Made by a program: the position numbers and the translations under genes. The notes under the pieces are model-generated. The model was not told where the DNA came from. It did no database searches and worked only from the letters and a program-made list of their open reading frames with translations. Positions 49,295 through 59,700 of a stretch of DNA of 64,000 nucleotides are shown one piece after another. Within the stretch, counting starts at the first letter, position 1. Each line of letters begins with the position of its first letter. This stretch comes from Clostridia bacterium. GTDB lineage: Bacteria > Bacillota > Clostridia > Christensenellales > Aristaeellaceae. The stretch is from the NCBI GenBank assembly GCA_017526525.1, contig JAFXRG010000036.1:1-64000 (forward strand), in the 5' to 3' direction.

Positions 49295-50854
49295 TCAGCG
49301 GATTTCGAAGGAGTATTCCTTCGGAAGGTTGTTCCCGTAATAGGCTTCCGGAATTTCATGATCCGGGTTTACTTCCAGCCGGACGGTATAGGTGCCCTCC
49401 GGCCAGGATTGGGGTTGCCCGTCCTTTTCGTTCAGGCAGACCAGGAAACCGGCTTCCAGCCCGTGGTCGATATTTCCTTCGCAGGCCGAGCGGCCGGAGG
49501 CTATTTCCGTCCGGTCCGTATCGCGCATCACAGACCAGCTGACCGACAGGGTTTTTCCCTGTCGGGTTTCTTCATTCAGGCTGGTTTCGGAGGACCGGTT
49601 GGCGATAAAGAAATTCAGGCTTACGGGCGCGCCGGGACGGAAAACGTTCACGATGACCTCGTCCTCTTCCACCATGTACATATCCCGGAGGGCTTCCGTG
49701 CGGTCCGTGGTGAAAAGGCGCTCCAGGGTCAGGTCGGCAGTACGGATCACGTCCCGGGTGCCCTCTGTTTCCCGGAACTGGTCATAAAAGGCCGGATCCC
49801 GGAGACGCAGCCGGTTCACGCTGAAAATGATCCACTCGGCGGAGGACTCCCCGTATCCCATAACCTGCCAGACGGGCCGGTTATGGCTGTCTGTCCTGTA
49901 TTTCAGGGGGTATACCGTCACCGCGTTGGGACGGGAAGCCCTGGAGGCAAGCATTTCGGCGTCACCCGGTTCCTCCGGGCGTTCCGCTTCCGTCGGGGAG
50001 GCGTCATCGTCGCTGTCAATGATCAGGATGGCCTGATAACGGTCCTCCCAGGACGCGGCGGCGGGGTCGGTAATAATGCCGGCCACGGTCACGGCGTGCT
50101 CCGATTCTTCCGCTTCCCCCATGAACAGGGAGCCGATGTTGGCCTCGAACACGGAGGCGCCGTCTTTGGTCCAGTCGCAGTACTGTTCCAGTGCCTCCAT
50201 CTGCTGCGGGTTCCGGAGCAGGTTCAGCCTCTCCTGGATCCGTGAGCTGATAAAATCCTTCCGGAGACCGTCCGCGGGATCGGAAGCATGCAGTTCCGCG
50301 CCCCGGGAGTAGGTCAGGTTATAGAATTCCCCCATGAAAAACCAGTCTACCGCCCCGGCGATGTTATCAATGCCCAGGTTGGTGAATTTGGAAAAATAGT
50401 AATCAAACACCTCGTCCTCGGAAGCAAACGGTTTTCCGGAGCGCGGGCTGGTGTACTCCCCGGCCCAGCCGGACATCCACAGTATGTTGGAAACGCTTGC
50501 GGCCCAGCAAAGGGCGGAATCAAGATCCGAATCCGCGTCGTATTTCTCCGCGTCAGCAAAGGCCGGATCCTCAATTTTCAGGGGAACGGTGCCCTTCGGA
50601 TCATAGGACTGCGACAGGGCGGCCAGCAGCGGTTCCTTCTGCGCCTCCCGCAGGCCGTACATCACCAGGTTCCGGGGACCGGCGGAAGTGCTGAAGGAAG
50701 CATTCACGCTCACAAAGGCGGAATCCCTTCCGGCGCCGGACGAAAGGAAAAGACGCTGCACGCCGCCGGATTCGGCAAAGGCCGGAAGCGCCGCGAAGAA
50801 AGCCAGCACGGAAATGAGCAGCCAGGCCGGGAGATTCCGGAATATTTTTTTCAT
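49295..50854 (-). CDS. Secreted IdeS/Mac-like cysteine protease with CARDB-like tail
   Basis: This 519-residue protein has a signal peptide ending FAES and no lipobox. The catalytic domain (about 70-300) has LDSALCWAASVSNILWMSGW (catalytic Cys), EHAVTVAGI (His) and an Asp-rich IIDSDDDASP. The block DEVFDYYFSKFTNLGI is typical of IdeS/Mac (C66) proteases. The C-terminal third looks like a CARDB-type beta domain ending HEIPEAYYGNNLPKEYSFEI. Characterised IdeS cleaves IgG, but most relatives in commensals have unknown targets. The start at 50854 follows GGGAGG. It converges on the vWA gene. Confidence 0.78.
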   Translation of the reverse strand: MKKIFRNLPAWLLISVLAFFAALPAFAESGGVQRLFLSSGAGRDSAFVSVNASFSTSAGPRNLVMYGLREAQKEPLLAALSQSYDPKGTVPLKIEDPAFADAEKYDADSDLDSALCWAASVSNILWMSGWAGEYTSPRSGKPFASEDEVFDYYFSKFTNLGIDNIAGAVDWFFMGEFYNLTYSRGAELHASDPADGLRKDFISSRIQERLNLLRNPQQMEALEQYCDWTKDGASVFEANIGSLFMGEAEESEHAVTVAGIITDPAAASWEDRYQAILIIDSDDDASPTEAERPEEPGDAEMLASRASRPNAVTVYPLKYRTDSHNRPVWQVMGYGESSAEWIIFSVNRLRLRDPAFYDQFRETEGTRDVIRTADLTLERLFTTDRTEALRDMYMVEEDEVIVNVFRPGAPVSLNFFIANRSSETSLNEETRQGKTLSVSWSVMRDTDRTEIASGRSACEGNIDHGLEAGFLVCLNEKDGQPQSWPEGTYTVRLEVNPDHEIPEAYYGNNLPKEYSFEIR

Positions 50855-51022
50855 GGCAAATACGATCCTCCCTTTTTTCATGAACCGGTCCTGCCGGACA
50901 GCACCGGATTTTTTCAGTGATGCGGAACGATCACCGAAACAATTCCCGGGGATGTGGTGCGGATGCCGGACGGGGAAATCTGGCAGATACAATAAAGGTG
51001 CTCTACCGGCCGGAGCATACGG

Positions 51023-51817
51023 TTACTTCATATGAACGTCCATCTGGGGGTAGGGAATGGTGATTCCGGCTTCGTCCAGGGCACGTTTGCCCTTGTCCAG
51101 CATGCGGAAACGCACCGGCCAGTAATCCGACGCCTTGATCCAGACCCAGACGGAGAACTCCAGCGAGCTGTCGCCGTATTTGCTCAGGTTCACGGAGGGC
51201 GCGGGCTCGGAAAGCAGCGCTTTCTCTTCCGCCACCAGCCGGTTCAGCACCTCGTAAACCCGGTCCTGGTCGCTTTCATAGGCGACGGAGAAGGTCAGGT
51301 CCAGACGGCGGGTTCCTTCCCTGCTGTAATTGACAATGGCGGTGTTGGTCAGGGTGCCGTTGGGCAGGTTGATCCGCCGGTTGTCCACCGTGGTGATTTC
51401 CGTGTAGAAAGCCCCGATGGCTTTTACGGTGCCCTCGTTCTCCCCGATTTTCACATATTCCCCCATTTTGATGGGCTTGAACAGGAGCAGGATCAAACCG
51501 CCCACCAGGTTGCCCAGGGCGCCCTGCAGGGCCAGGCTGACCGCCACGCCCGCGGAACCGAGCAGGGTAACGATGGAGGTCATGGGGATACCCATGGTGC
51601 CCGCGGCGGTCATGATCACAATCACGTACAGGAGAATCCGGATCAGGTTTTTGACAAAGCTCTTCAGCGTGGGCTCGATCTTCATCCGGCTTTCATACCG
51701 GTCGAAGAGCTTCAGGGCCCAGTGGACGAGAAACAGGCCGACGGCCAGTGCCAGGAGCCCCCGCAGCAGGTCCACCCCCGCGGTGGTCAGAAAATTTTTA
51801 ATACTGTCCCAGTTCAT
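51023..51817 (-). CDS. Small-conductance mechanosensitive channel, MscS family
   Basis: This 264-residue protein has three membrane helices. The third, pore-lining one lies in TLLGSAGVAVSLALQGALGN and LVGGLILLLFKPIKMGEYVK, with the Gly/Ala packing typical of MscS. A beta domain (INLPNGTLTNTAIVNYS) and the C-terminal alpha/beta domain follow. It opens under membrane tension to release solutes during osmotic downshock. The length is slightly below E. coli MscS. It has its own consensus-like promoter and appears monocistronic. Confidence 0.92.
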   Translation of the reverse strand: MNWDSIKNFLTTAGVDLLRGLLALAVGLFLVHWALKLFDRYESRMKIEPTLKSFVKNLIRILLYVIVIMTAAGTMGIPMTSIVTLLGSAGVAVSLALQGALGNLVGGLILLLFKPIKMGEYVKIGENEGTVKAIGAFYTEITTVDNRRINLPNGTLTNTAIVNYSREGTRRLDLTFSVAYESDQDRVYEVLNRLVAEEKALLSEPAPSVNLSKYGDSSLEFSVWVWIKASDYWPVRFRMLDKGKRALDEAGITIPYPQMDVHMK

Positions 51818-51875
51818 TGCCGTTCCTCCGTCCTATGCATTTGGCAGGGTGATTTTCATACCAGATTCTGTGTGG

Positions 51876-51904
51876 ATTATACCATTTCCCGGTTTCAAAA
51901 TCAA
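51876..51904 (-). promoter_or_regulatory. Promoter of the MscS gene
   Basis: On the minus strand TTGATT (51904-51899), a 17-base spacer and TATAAT (51881-51876) lie about 60 bases upstream of the start. Confidence 0.7.
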
Positions 51905-52107
51905 CGGCTTCCGGGCCGCCGGAAACCGGGAGGATCTGATCCGGGAACCCCGGCGGAAGCAGGGAAAAGGAAGCGCCTCGGCGAAATAATAAAGGGGATT
52001 ATTCTGGAATCATATGGGCTCGCAGGCTCCGGGCCTGCTGTTCTTTTACGGCAAAACAGCGCCGGGCGGGAAGCACGGAAGAAAAGATCATCCGGGAGGA
52101 AAAACCA

Positions 52108-53337
52108 ATGGCCATTTCGGAAAAACTGCTGGAAAAATACGCCGAACTGATTGTCCGCACGGGCGCCAACGTACAGCCGGGACAGGTGGTTCAGCTGACC
52201 GTTTCCGTGGAGCAGCATGAGTTTGCGGCAAAAATCATTGAGAAATGCTACCGGGCCGGCGCGAAAAAGGTGAACGTCGACTGGGTAAGCGACCTGCACC
52301 GGAAGCTGAACTTCCTGTACGCGGAAAAGGAGGTCCTTGCCACCGTGCTTCCCTGGGAGGAAGCAAAAATGAAGCAGATGACGGAGGATTATCCCTGCCG
52401 GATCTATATTGCTTCCGAGGATCCGGACGCCATGAACGGCGTGGATCCCGAAAAGCTTTCCGCGGCAGCCCGCAGCCGGAGCCGCGTGCTGAAGCCCTAC
52501 CGCGACGCCATTGACGGAAAACACCAGTGGGTCATTGCGGCGTATCCTTCGGAAAAATGGGCCGCAAAGTGCTTTCCGGGCGCGGCGGATGCCGTGGACC
52601 GGCTGTGGGACGCGATCCTGAAGACGGTGCGGGTGGAGGAGGACAACGATCCGGTGCAGGCCTGGAAGGAGCATACGGAATTCCTGAACCGGAAATCCGA
52701 CTGGCTGAACAGCGAACATTTTGCCTCTCTGCGGTACCGGAGCAAAAACGGAACGGACTTTACGGTGGAGCTGATTCCCGATGCCCGCTGGGAGGGCGCC
52801 GGCGCCGTCAACAGCCGGAACGGGGCGTACTATATTCCCAACATGCCCACGGAGGAAATTTTCACCAGCCCGATGGCGGGAAAATGCGAGGGCACCCTGG
52901 TGGCGGTGAAGCCCCTTTCCTGGAACAGCCAGCTGATTGAGGATTTCTCCATCACCTTCCGGGACGGCCGGGCGGTTTCCTGCCGGGCTGCCCGGGGACA
53001 GGAACTGCTGGAAAAAATGATCCGGATGGACGAAGGCGCCGCCATGCTGGGAGAAGTGGCGCTGGTGCCGAAGGAAAGCCCGGTGAACCGGAGCGGAATC
53101 CTGTTTTATGAAACGCTGTTTGATGAAAACGCCTGCTGCCACTGCGCCCTGGGCATCGGGTTCAGGGAGGTTCTTCCGGACGGAGAGGATCTTTCCGCGG
53201 AGGAAGCCCGGAAGCGGGGCATCAATGATTCCATCATCCATGTGGATTTCATGATCGGCGCGGAGGACCTGGATATTGACGGCATCCGGCCGGACGGCAC
53301 GGTGGTTCCCGTTTTCCGCAACGGCACCTGGGCCTGA
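52108..53337 (+). CDS. M29-family (thermophilic-type) aminopeptidase
   Basis: This 409-residue protein matches the M29/AmpS aminopeptidase family. It begins MAISEKLLEKYAELIVRTGA and has the metal-site blocks NMPTEEIFTSP (Glu), MLGEVALVP (Glu), DENACCHCALG (His) and SIIHVDFMIG (His and Asp). It releases N-terminal amino acids from peptides in the cytoplasm using two Co, Zn or Mg ions. GGAGG precedes the ATG. It lies 69 bases upstream of rhaB; a shared transcript is possible but not required. Confidence 0.9.
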   Translation: MAISEKLLEKYAELIVRTGANVQPGQVVQLTVSVEQHEFAAKIIEKCYRAGAKKVNVDWVSDLHRKLNFLYAEKEVLATVLPWEEAKMKQMTEDYPCRIYIASEDPDAMNGVDPEKLSAAARSRSRVLKPYRDAIDGKHQWVIAAYPSEKWAAKCFPGAADAVDRLWDAILKTVRVEEDNDPVQAWKEHTEFLNRKSDWLNSEHFASLRYRSKNGTDFTVELIPDARWEGAGAVNSRNGAYYIPNMPTEEIFTSPMAGKCEGTLVAVKPLSWNSQLIEDFSITFRDGRAVSCRAARGQELLEKMIRMDEGAAMLGEVALVPKESPVNRSGILFYETLFDENACCHCALGIGFREVLPDGEDLSAEEARKRGINDSIIHVDFMIGAEDLDIDGIRPDGTVVPVFRNGTWA

Positions 53338-53406
53338 CCGGAAAAGTAACCCCGGAAAAAACGGAGCCGGGCCGGCAAACGCTCCCGGCAGAAATGAGGA
53401 AGACGG

Positions 53407-54684
53407 ATGGAGAAATACCTGGCGGTGGATATCGGAGCCTCCAGCGGACGGCATATCGTCGGCTGGATGGAAAACGGGGAAATCCGGACGGAGGAAGTAT
53501 ACCGCTTTCCCAACGGCGTCCGGGAGCAGGACGGCTCCCTGACCTGGGATATTGAAGCCCTGGAGCACCATGTGAAGACGGGCATTGACGAGGCGCTGAA
53601 GGCGCATCCCGGCATCGTGAGCCTGTCCGTGGATACCTGGGGCGTGGACTATGTGCTGATGAACCAGGGCCGGCCGGTGCTGCCCTGCTACGCCTACCGG
53701 GACAGCCGGACGGAGGCGGCCATCGGAAAGGTGCATGAGCGGATGCCGTTTTCGGAGCTGTACCGCCGCACGGGCATTCAGTTCCAGCCCTTCAACACCA
53801 TCTATCAGCTGTATGCGGACAAGCTGGCGGGACGGCTGGAGCAGGCGGACGGTTTCCTGATGATGCCGGAGTACCTGATGTACCGGCTGTGCGGCGCCGA
53901 AAGCCACGAATACACCAACGCCACCACCGGGGGAATGGTCAGCGCGGCCACCGGGGAATACGACCGGGAAATCATCCGGGCCCTGGAACTGCCCGAAAGC
54001 TTTTTCCGCCCCCTGCAGCAACCCGGAACGGTGATCGGCTCCTATCGGGGCGTCCGGGTGATGCTCTGCGCCACCCATGATACGGGCAGCGCGGTGGAAG
54101 GCATTCCCATGGAGGGAAACGAGCTGTATATTTCCTCCGGCACCTGGTCCCTGCTGGGGGTCAAAACGCCCCGGCCCCTGACCGACGCAGGCAGCGAGGC
54201 CGCAAATTACTCCAACGAGGGCGGGGTGGGCTATAACCGCTACCAGAAAAACATCATGGGCATGTGGCTGGTCAACCGGCTGCGGGAGGAGCTGTGCCCG
54301 GGCAGGGCCTGGAATGAGATTACGGCAGAGGCGGAGGAAAAGCATTTCGATTCCCTGGTGGATGTGAACGATCCGGTTTTCCTGGCCCCTGAAAGCATGA
54401 AGGCCGCCTTTGACGAAAAATTGCCGCATCCCCCGAAGTGCGCGGCCGGATATTTCCGGTGCGCCTACCGGTCCCTGGCGGAAGGATATCGCCGGGCCAT
54501 TGAGGAAATTGAACGGAACACGGGAACCGCATATCAGAAACTGTATATCGTGGGCGGCGGCGCGAAAAACGGATATCTGAACCGGCTGACGGAGGAAGCC
54601 ACCGGAAAACAGGTGATCGCGCTCCCCATTGAAGCAACGGCTCTCGGAAATATCAGAATTCAGATCAAAAACGGAGGAAAATAA
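53407..54684 (+). CDS. rhaB: Rhamnulokinase
   Basis: This 425-residue FGGY-family sugar kinase opens YLAVDIGASSGRHIVGWMEN, the RhaB-style phosphate-1 motif with ASSGR. It has SLSVDTWGVDYVLMN, ISSGTWSLLGV and VGGGAKNGYLNRLTEEATGK. It phosphorylates L-rhamnulose to L-rhamnulose 1-phosphate. It is about 40 residues shorter than E. coli RhaB, mostly at the C-terminus, where the usual end is trimmed to ATALGNIRIQIK. Three bases after its stop comes rhaA. Identity is secure from motifs and from rhaA and rhaD next door. Confidence 0.9.
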   Translation: MEKYLAVDIGASSGRHIVGWMENGEIRTEEVYRFPNGVREQDGSLTWDIEALEHHVKTGIDEALKAHPGIVSLSVDTWGVDYVLMNQGRPVLPCYAYRDSRTEAAIGKVHERMPFSELYRRTGIQFQPFNTIYQLYADKLAGRLEQADGFLMMPEYLMYRLCGAESHEYTNATTGGMVSAATGEYDREIIRALELPESFFRPLQQPGTVIGSYRGVRVMLCATHDTGSAVEGIPMEGNELYISSGTWSLLGVKTPRPLTDAGSEAANYSNEGGVGYNRYQKNIMGMWLVNRLREELCPGRAWNEITAEAEEKHFDSLVDVNDPVFLAPESMKAAFDEKLPHPPKCAAGYFRCAYRSLAEGYRRAIEEIERNTGTAYQKLYIVGGGAKNGYLNRLTEEATGKQVIALPIEATALGNIRIQIKNGGK

Positions 54685-54686
54685 GC

Positions 54687-55943
54687 ATGAGTTACGCGGA
54701 AGCCAGAAAAGAGTATGCACAACTGGGCGTTGATGCCGGAAAAGCGATGGAGACACTGAAAAAGGTTCCGGTTTCCCTGCACTGCTGGCAGGGGGACGAT
54801 GTACGGGGATTCGATACCGATCCCAGCAAGCCCCTGACCGGCGGAATCCAGACCACGGGCAATTATCCGGGCCGGGCCCGGACCCCGGAAGAGCTGATGG
54901 CGGACCTGGACATGGTGCTGAGCCTGATTCCCGGCACGCCCAAAATGAACCTGCACGCCAGCTATGCCATTTTCGAAAACGGCGAATGGGTGGACCGGGA
55001 CCGGCTGGAGCCGAAGCATTTCCGGAAATGGGTGGAGTTCTGCAAGGAACGCGGCCTGGGCTGTGACTTTAACCCCACCTTCTTCTCCCATCCCAAATGC
55101 GATCCGCTGACCCTGTCCAGCCCCAGCGAGGAAACCCGGAAGTTCTGGATTGACCACGGAAAGGCCAGCATCCGCATCAGCAGCTACCTGGCGGAAGAGC
55201 TGGGCCAGCCCTGCGTCATGAACATCTGGACCGGCGACGGATTCAAGGATATTCCCGCGGACCGGATGGGTCCCCGGATCCGCTACCGGGAATCCATTGA
55301 TGAAATCCTGCGGGAGCCCTATGACTTCAAGAAGGTCAAGCCCTGCATCGAGAGCAAGGTGTTCGGCATCGGCGTGGAAGCCTATACCGCCGGCAGCGCG
55401 GAGTTCGCCCTTTCCTACGCGGCCATGAACATGGACAAGTGCATTCCGCTGATGGACAACGGCCATTATCATCCCACGGAAGTGGTCAGCGACAAGATTC
55501 CGGCCCTGCTGGCCTTCTTCCCGGAGATCGCCCTGCATGTTACCCGGCCGATCCGCTGGGACAGCGACCACGTGGTGCTCTTTGACGATGAAACCCGGGA
55601 GATCGCCCGGGAAATCGTGCGCTGCGGCGGACTGGACGGCCGCGTGAACATCGCCCTGGACTACTTCGACGCCAGTATCAACCGGATTTCTGCCTGGACC
55701 ACGGGCTACCGCAACCTGCAGAAAGCGCTGCTGTTTGCGCTGCTGCAGCCCGTTGAAGAAATGAAAGCCCTGCAGGACAAGGGCAATTTCAGCCGCCTGA
55801 TGGTGCTGCAGGAGGAAATGAAGACCCTGCCCTTCGGCGAGGTCTGGAATGAATACTGCCGCTGCTGCGGAAAGCCTGCAGACGGCGAATGGTATCCGCA
55901 GATTGAAGACTATGAAAAGAAAGTGCTGGTGAACCGGAAATGA
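54687..55943 (+). CDS. rhaA: L-rhamnose isomerase
   Basis: This 418-residue protein is a standard RhaA: VPVSLHCWQGDDVRGFD, MNLHASYAIF, CDFNPTFFSHPKC and the metal-binding block MDNGHYHPTEVVSDK. It interconverts L-rhamnose and L-rhamnulose using Mn. Length agrees with E. coli RhaA (419). GGAGGAAAATAAGC precedes the ATG. The gene is packed three bases after rhaB and overlaps rhaD by 4 bases, so the three enzymes are made together. Confidence 0.95.
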   Translation: MSYAEARKEYAQLGVDAGKAMETLKKVPVSLHCWQGDDVRGFDTDPSKPLTGGIQTTGNYPGRARTPEELMADLDMVLSLIPGTPKMNLHASYAIFENGEWVDRDRLEPKHFRKWVEFCKERGLGCDFNPTFFSHPKCDPLTLSSPSEETRKFWIDHGKASIRISSYLAEELGQPCVMNIWTGDGFKDIPADRMGPRIRYRESIDEILREPYDFKKVKPCIESKVFGIGVEAYTAGSAEFALSYAAMNMDKCIPLMDNGHYHPTEVVSDKIPALLAFFPEIALHVTRPIRWDSDHVVLFDDETREIAREIVRCGGLDGRVNIALDYFDASINRISAWTTGYRNLQKALLFALLQPVEEMKALQDKGNFSRLMVLQEEMKTLPFGEVWNEYCRCCGKPADGEWYPQIEDYEKKVLVNRK

Positions 55944-56752
55944 AAAACATTCTGGAAGCTTCCTTCATGGCGGAAATGATCCGCACTGCCACGCTGATGT
56001 ACAACCACGGCTGGGATGAACGCAACGGCGGAAACATCAGCCTGATGCTGGATGAAAAGGATACGGCGGAATACCTGGACCCGGAGAAGGTGATCCGCAC
56101 GATTCCCACGGGCTTTAAGGCGCCGGAGCTGGAAGGAAAGGTTTTCCTGGTGACCGGCACGGGCAAATATTTCAAGAACGTGCAGATTGCCCCGGAGGTG
56201 AACCTGGGCATCGTCCGGCTGAGGGACCAGGGACAGCAGGCGGACCTGCTGTGGGGTTTCGCGGACGGCGGAAAGTTTACCAGCGAGTTCCCGGCCCATA
56301 TGATGAGCCATGTGGCGCGGCTGAAGACTGACCCGGAAAACCGGGTGGTCATGCATTGCCATCCGGCCAACCTGCTGGCCATGACCTATGTGCATTCCCT
56401 GGATGAGCGGGAGTTTACCCGGACCCTGTGGCAGATGTGCACCGAGTGCGTGGTGGTTTTCCCGGACGGCGTGAATGTGCTGCCCTGGATGCTTTGCGGC
56501 ACCAATGAAATCGGCGAGGCCACGGCAGAAAAAATGCTGACCGCCAGACTGGTGGTCTGGAGCCAGCACGGAATTTACGGGGCCGGGAAGGACCTGGATG
56601 AAACCTTCGGCCTGATCGAGACCGCGGAAAAAGCGGCAGAGATTTACATGAAGATTGCGCATCTTCCCAGGCTCAACACGATTACGGATGAGCAGATGCA
56701 CCTGCTGGAAAAGCGGTTCGGCATCCAGGCCCGGGAAGGATACCTGGACTGA
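55940..56752 (+). CDS. rhaD: Rhamnulose-1-phosphate aldolase
   Basis: This 270-residue class II aldolase has NHGWDERNGGNISLMLDEKD, the zinc site block VMHCHPANLLAMTYVHSLDE and SQHGIYGAGKDLDETFG with the later His. It splits L-rhamnulose 1-phosphate to dihydroxyacetone phosphate and L-lactaldehyde. Length fits RhaD (274 in E. coli). Its ATG overlaps the rhaA stop. It ends 13 bases before the convergent DUF5107 gene, with no clear terminator between them. Confidence 0.94.
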   Translation: MKNILEASFMAEMIRTATLMYNHGWDERNGGNISLMLDEKDTAEYLDPEKVIRTIPTGFKAPELEGKVFLVTGTGKYFKNVQIAPEVNLGIVRLRDQGQQADLLWGFADGGKFTSEFPAHMMSHVARLKTDPENRVVMHCHPANLLAMTYVHSLDEREFTRTLWQMCTECVVVFPDGVNVLPWMLCGTNEIGEATAEKMLTARLVVWSQHGIYGAGKDLDETFGLIETAEKAAEIYMKIAHLPRLNTITDEQMHLLEKRFGIQAREGYLD

Positions 56753-56765
56753 TCCGAGGGGAGCC

Positions 56766-59700
56766 TCAGAGGCCTGTTTCCTTCAGGCCCCTGCGGCCCA
56801 GGGCCATCAGGCGGCGGCAGTAATCGTCGCTGCGCTTCTGGATGTCGTCCTCATATACTTCCAGCTCCGGCATGGAAACGGCAAAGAAATCATAGCCGAT
56901 TCTGTCAAAAATGTGGCGTTCGCCGAAAATAATCAGCTGATGGAAAGCGCGTTTGGCGCTTTCCTCTTTTCTCAGCGCATGGAAGGCCAGCCCCTGATAG
57001 TAAATATAATCGGAGGGCTGGTCGTTGTAGTAGCGTACGGGCTCGGGAAACTGGGAACCGGCGGAGGCCTTTCCGAAGCATTCCGCGGCGCCGGCCTCAT
57101 CGCCCAGCTGCCGGCGGGCGCAGCCCATCAGGTACCAGGCCCGGTGGTCCGGAACGTTGTCCAGCTTGCCCTCTCCCAGGTTGGCGGGATAGGAAAGGGT
57201 CCGGGAAGCATACGCCTCCGCTTCCGCCGGACGGCCCCCGGCCAGGGCTTCTTCCGCCAGGGCGAACAGGGCGGCCTTGTATTCGTCCGCCACCTTGCCT
57301 TCGCCGCCCTCCCAGACATGGAAGGAATAGCCCGTCAGCAGGTCCAGGGCTTTCCTGTGCTGACCGTCTTCGTTCAGCAGGCGGATGTAGGCCAGCATCA
57401 GGGGGCTGCGGTCCGGCAGCAGCTCCGGCCGCGCCTCCAGCAGGGCCAGCCGTTCCTTCACCGGGCGGTCCAGGCGCTTCAGCAGCTGATCCTGCTCCAG
57501 CAGGAAACGGCTGTTGCCGGGCTCCAGGCGAACGGCCTCCGCAATTTCCCCGGCCGCCAGGCTCCGGTTTCCGTGGTTGTAGTAGGCGATGGACAAATTC
57601 CGGTGGGCCGGGGCCAGGCCTGGCTGCTCCCGCACCGCCGCCTGCCAGTGCTCCACGGCAGCCTCGTACTGTTTCCGGTCATAATAGTATTCCCCGAGAT
57701 AATAGTGCGCTTTCGGGGCGGCCGGCAGCAGGGAAACCGCGAAAAGGAGAATGGGCAGCTCTTCCGGCTTGTTGGGGAAGCAGAAATCCGTCGGCAGCTG
57801 TTCCGCCTTCCGGGCATGCTCCGCGGCCTCTTCCGGGCGGCCGGCCCGGGCGGCGGCAAACGCCAGGGTATAGTATTTCATGGGGCTCTCCGCCGGGCAG
57901 GCGGCCAGCACTTCCGCGGCGTCCTCCGGGCAGCCGAAGCGCAGGAATTCATAGGCGGTGTTCAGGTAATCCTCCGGGCTTTCGCCGGCCGTCCGGCGGA
58001 AGGTTTCTCCTCCGGCCTGCCGGAACAGCAGGGGCATGTACAGGGGATCGATGGCCAGGCTTTCCTCCAGGAAACGCCGGTATTCGGGGGTGTCTCCCCG
58101 GAGCTGCCGCAGGGCGGAGGCCTTCAGGCTCCGGGTTTTCATGTCGTGTCCCCCGCGGAGCAGGCTTTCCTCCGCCATGCGCAGGGCTTCCGCGGCCTGC
58201 CCCTGCCGCAGGCGGATGCAGCCCAGGTGGAAAAAGGCGGTGCCGGCGGTTTCGGCGCTCCAGACCGCCTTGTAAAAGGCGTCGGCGGCTTCCGGAAGCC
58301 GGTCCAGCATCTCCAGGGCCAGGCCCAGGTTGTAGTAGCCTTCCCCGGAATAGGGGTTGGGATTGCGCCAGGTCTGTTTCCGCACCGCGGCCTCGAAATA
58401 CGGGAGGCTTTCCCGGATCCGGGCGTTCCGGAGCAGGTACAGGCCGTAGGCGTTGTTCAGGCGGATGTCGGTGGAATCCCGCCGCAGCCCCTCCCGGTAA
58501 TAATCCGCGGGCCGGAAGGTGGCGTGGCGGTACTGTTCCAGGTGCTGCCCGGCCAGGTACAGCTCCTCCAGGGACTGGATTTCCTCCGGCGGCTTCAGCG
58601 CCTCGGCGGGTTCGGGCACCGGCCGGTTTTCCCGGATGTACTCCCGGTATTCGCACAGGATTCGGCCTTCCGCGTCGGAAACCGTGATTTCATAGTCCCG
58701 CAGGGGCTCCGTGGTTTCCACCCAGGCCTTCAGCGGGGAAAGATCCGCCCGGAAGCGGCAGGTTTCCTTTCCGCCGGAGCGGACGACGATGGAGGCCGCC
58801 GGAAACTCGCCGGTGGCGTAAACCTTGATGCGGGCCGCGGCGGCTTCCTGCCACAGCGCCTCGTTGGCTTCCCGGCCGCAGGCAAAGGGATCCGGATTCA
58901 GGACCCGGCCCTGCGCGTCCACGGCGTCCACCCCCAGCACCACGTCCCGGGTGGCGTTGCTGACCCGGCCCACGGTTTTGTAGGGCATGAAAACCTGAAC
59001 GAAATTCTTTTCCTCATGGGGCTTCAGCCAGGTGAAATCCGGCTGGTTGTCGCAGAAAACGCCGGTCATCAGTTCGATATAGGGGCCGTCCTCGTCCGTC
59101 AGGTTCCGGTCCCAGGTTTTGCCGAAATCGCCGCAGCCCCAGGTCCACTGTTTTTTGCCGGGGCTGATATGGTGATCGGCCACGTGCAGCAGTCCCGCGT
59201 CCCGGCCTTCGTCAAAGTTGCCCACAAAATCAAAGTCCGAATGGGCGGCCATATAGGAGGTGGGAACCCGGATGTTTTTATACCGGGAAATATCCACGCC
59301 CATGGAATAGTCCGCCTTGTAGTATTCCCCCGTGGCGATGGGGAAGGTGGAAACGGCGCGCTTTCCGTGGTCCATGACCGCGTTCACGTCCGGAGGGAAC
59401 ACCGAGAAGGTGTCGTCATTGACGGAAACAGCGGGGTTGGCCCACCAAAGGAAGGTCTGGGGATAATCCGTGGGATTGAACAGCTGCCCCCGGATTTCGA
59501 TATACGCCCGGTCCGGATACAGGGTCACGGCCGCGTTGGCCTTGGTGCCGTTGATGCGGTCGGTTTCCCCCAGCACAGCGGTCACGGAGCCGTCCGGGTT
59601 TTCGCGGCAGGCGCAGTCCACCGGCAGGAAGGTGGAGGGCCGGTGATGCTGCGGCCAGTTGAATTCAATGCCGCCGGAAATCCACGGCCCGGTCAGTCCC

